In this document: positions 63,000 to 64,000 of the stretch, piece by piece
How positions within the stretch are numbered: position 1 is the first letter of the stretch
How the letters are laid out: every line of letters begins with the position of its first letter
DNA from: Paracoccus onubensis
GTDB taxonomy: Bacteria > Pseudomonadota > Alphaproteobacteria > Rhodobacterales > Rhodobacteraceae
DNA: 64,000 nucleotides
Direction: 5' to 3'
NCBI RefSeq assembly: GCF_003591515.1
Contig: NZ_QZCG01000007.1
Span: 208,504-272,503 of the forward strand
Notes under the pieces: model-generated
Told to the model about the DNA's origin: nothing
The model's input: only the letters and a program-made list of their open reading frames with translations
The model's database searches: none
Made by a program: the position numbers and the translations under genes

Positions 63000-63560
63000 A
63001 TGGCCATCTGGTACACTGCTGACACGCATTTCGGCCATGAAAACATCATCCCATTCAGTGGCCGTCCGTTTCGTTCGGCCAGTCATATGGATTCCGCATT
63101 GATCGAGAATATGTGGAAGGTGGTGAAACCCGAGGACACACTCTGGATCGTCGGCGATTTCGCCTTCGGGCCCGCGGCGAAAGATATGAACTGGCTCGAG
63201 ATGATATTCGGCCAACTCCCGGGAGCGGAGAAGCATCTTGTCGTCGGCAATCATGACGGCGAACTGTCACAGCTCTTGCCCTGGGATTCAGTTTCGCAAC
63301 TGACCGAGGTCGAAGACAATGGAAAGTGCAACGTCCTGTGCCATTACCCGATGATCACATGGAGCGGGGCACGCAAGGGCGCACTCCAGATCTTTGGGCA
63401 TGTCCACAACAACTGGTTCGGATCGCGTAATGCCGTCAATGCCGGTGTCGATGTCTGGGACTACATGCCCGTGACGCTGGCCGATATCGAGCGCCGCGCC
63501 CGGAAGTTGCCGATCAACAAGCATTGGACGGATGTGGAACAACGGACTGCAGCTGAATAA
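63000..63560 (+). CDS. Calcineurin-like metallophosphoesterase
   Basis: A 186-residue phosphoesterase with all metal-site motifs: DTHFGH (Asp8, His10), VGDFAFG, VVGNHDGE, CHYPM and FGHVHNNW. The sequence WYTADTHFGHENII with GHVHNNW is typical of a phage/plasmid-borne subgroup acting on unknown phosphoesters. The ATG follows a GAGACAGG box nine bases after the zinc-ribbon stop, so both are probably in one unit. Confidence 0.9.
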   Translation: MAIWYTADTHFGHENIIPFSGRPFRSASHMDSALIENMWKVVKPEDTLWIVGDFAFGPAAKDMNWLEMIFGQLPGAEKHLVVGNHDGELSQLLPWDSVSQLTEVEDNGKCNVLCHYPMITWSGARKGALQIFGHVHNNWFGSRNAVNAGVDVWDYMPVTLADIERRARKLPINKHWTDVEQRTAAE

Positions 63561-64000
63561 CATCCTATCCTGACAGCCCATGTCATTCATTGGTTCTCGC
63601 AATGTTTCAGGATCTTGTCCCGAGCTCACCATCAGAGTTGGAATTCTGGTTACTGGATCAATTTACTGGGCAGCGCCGCCTCTTCGGGAACTTCATGGTT
63701 CTGCAACAACCAACCTTGTACTGCCGCGGGACTGTGGCGCGCTCGCGTGGAAAAAATCTTCTGAAATCATTGCTCCAATAGACCTTGGGCTGGTCATGCG
63801 ATACTGTCAAATTGGCCCAATCAGAAGGAGCTGATCAACCCACTGGCCATCCGATGGTCCCGCACTGCAGAGTGTAAGCGCGACGCCGATCCCCTCCTGC
63901 CATTTTTGAGTTGATGCCTTCATTCTCCACGCACATGTGCGGCGGAGGTTTTGGATTTGGAGAGAGACGGCAAAATGGGCGTCCAATTGGACGGCTCTAT
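63561..64000. other. End of window: no gene I can support
   Basis: Several short frames occur (for instance one opening with SFIGSRNVSGS at 63580 and another from an ATG at 63914 that runs off the window) but none has a convincing signature. The last 30 bases may hold transposon end repeats (see findings). Confidence 0.4.

Larger units (their letters stand above)
51443..64000. mobile_element. Tn7-like transposon (right end not located with certainty)
   Basis: Defined by a left end at 51443 with TGT and TnsB-site-like repeats, and by an intact tnsA-tnsB-tnsC-tniQ operon (57727 down to 52032). The tns genes are transcribed toward the left end, as in Tn7. Cargo lies on the tnsA side from 58.1 kb to at least 63.6 kb. 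The five bases outside the left end are GCCTC; I did not find an ACA-GCCTC junction in the window. No CRISPR or cas genes are present, so a TnsD-like TniQ is the expected target selector. The element could end a few bases beyond the window (see findings). Confidence 0.75.

Noticed and set aside
63580..63834. Open frame with IRVGILVTGSIYW near its start
   Set aside because: The opening vaguely resembles a known hypothetical family but the remainder does not, and no good ribosome-binding site is present.
51443..64000. CRISPR-associated transposon
   Set aside because: No cas gene, no repeat array and the TniQ protein is long and TnsD-like; nothing supports RNA guidance in the visible part.
63914..64000. 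ATG frame running off the window end
   Set aside because: Only 29 codons visible with odd composition (GGGFGFG); cannot be supported and overlaps the candidate right-end repeats.

Overview
The window looks like chromosomal DNA of a Rhodobacterales alphaproteobacterium, most likely Paracoccus or a close relative. I base this on the high-GC host sequence and on the character of the proteins: a Brucella-type RibH2, FolE2 in place of FolE, UbiG, the rimP-nusA-ylxR-infB operon, a Tat-type L,D-transpeptidase and AtoE. The genus is an inference; no 16S or other marker lies in the window.

Layout. 0-8 kb: riboflavin (ribH2), an iron-type alcohol dehydrogenase, a three-gene valine/isobutyrate degradation operon (acyl-CoA dehydrogenase, 3-hydroxyisobutyryl-CoA hydrolase, 3-hydroxyisobutyrate dehydrogenase), folE2 and metZ. 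8-11 kb: a four-gene translationally coupled cassette (ribbon-helix-helix protein, CHAD protein, ParA-type ATPase, CYTH protein) whose last gene is broken by an in-frame amber codon. 11-14.3 kb: an accessory patch (phytanoyl-CoA dioxygenase-like, DHFR-like and SRPBCC proteins, then a decayed tyrosine integrase) ending at tRNA-Leu(CAA). 14.3-19 kb: AtoE transporter and a type I secretion pair. 19-31 kb: secA, then ppiC-argJ-mutT, then rimP-nusA-ylxR-infB with a terminator-like hairpin in its leader. 31-50.8 kb: housekeeping and envelope genes: pip, ubiG, marR, nitrilase-fold amidase, grxC, comF, methyltransferase, hemH, two L,D-transpeptidases, two CAP lipoproteins, a five-gene hslO-nudix-cca-ABC-rRNA methyltransferase operon, an exported argininosuccinate-lyase-like protein, acnA and a DUF1223 protein.

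51.4-64 kb: a Tn7-like transposon. Its left end begins at 51443 (TGT terminus and three TnsB-site-like repeats). It carries an overlapping tnsA-tnsB-tnsC-tniQ operon plus a small membrane protein, preceded by a Ner-like regulator with inverted repeats on both sides of it. Cargo follows on the tnsA side: an IS3-family element inserted in a gene start, an XRE regulator, an exported protein, small unknown proteins, a zinc-ribbon protein and a calcineurin-like phosphoesterase. No cas genes or CRISPR array are present, so nothing suggests an RNA-guided (CAST) element. The right end is not certain; the last 30 bases of the window resemble inverted left-end repeats.

The two parts most worth follow-up are the RHH-CHAD-ParA-CYTH cassette, which reads like a partition system for polyphosphate granules, and the Tn7-like element with its unusual cargo side, private regulator and extra membrane protein.
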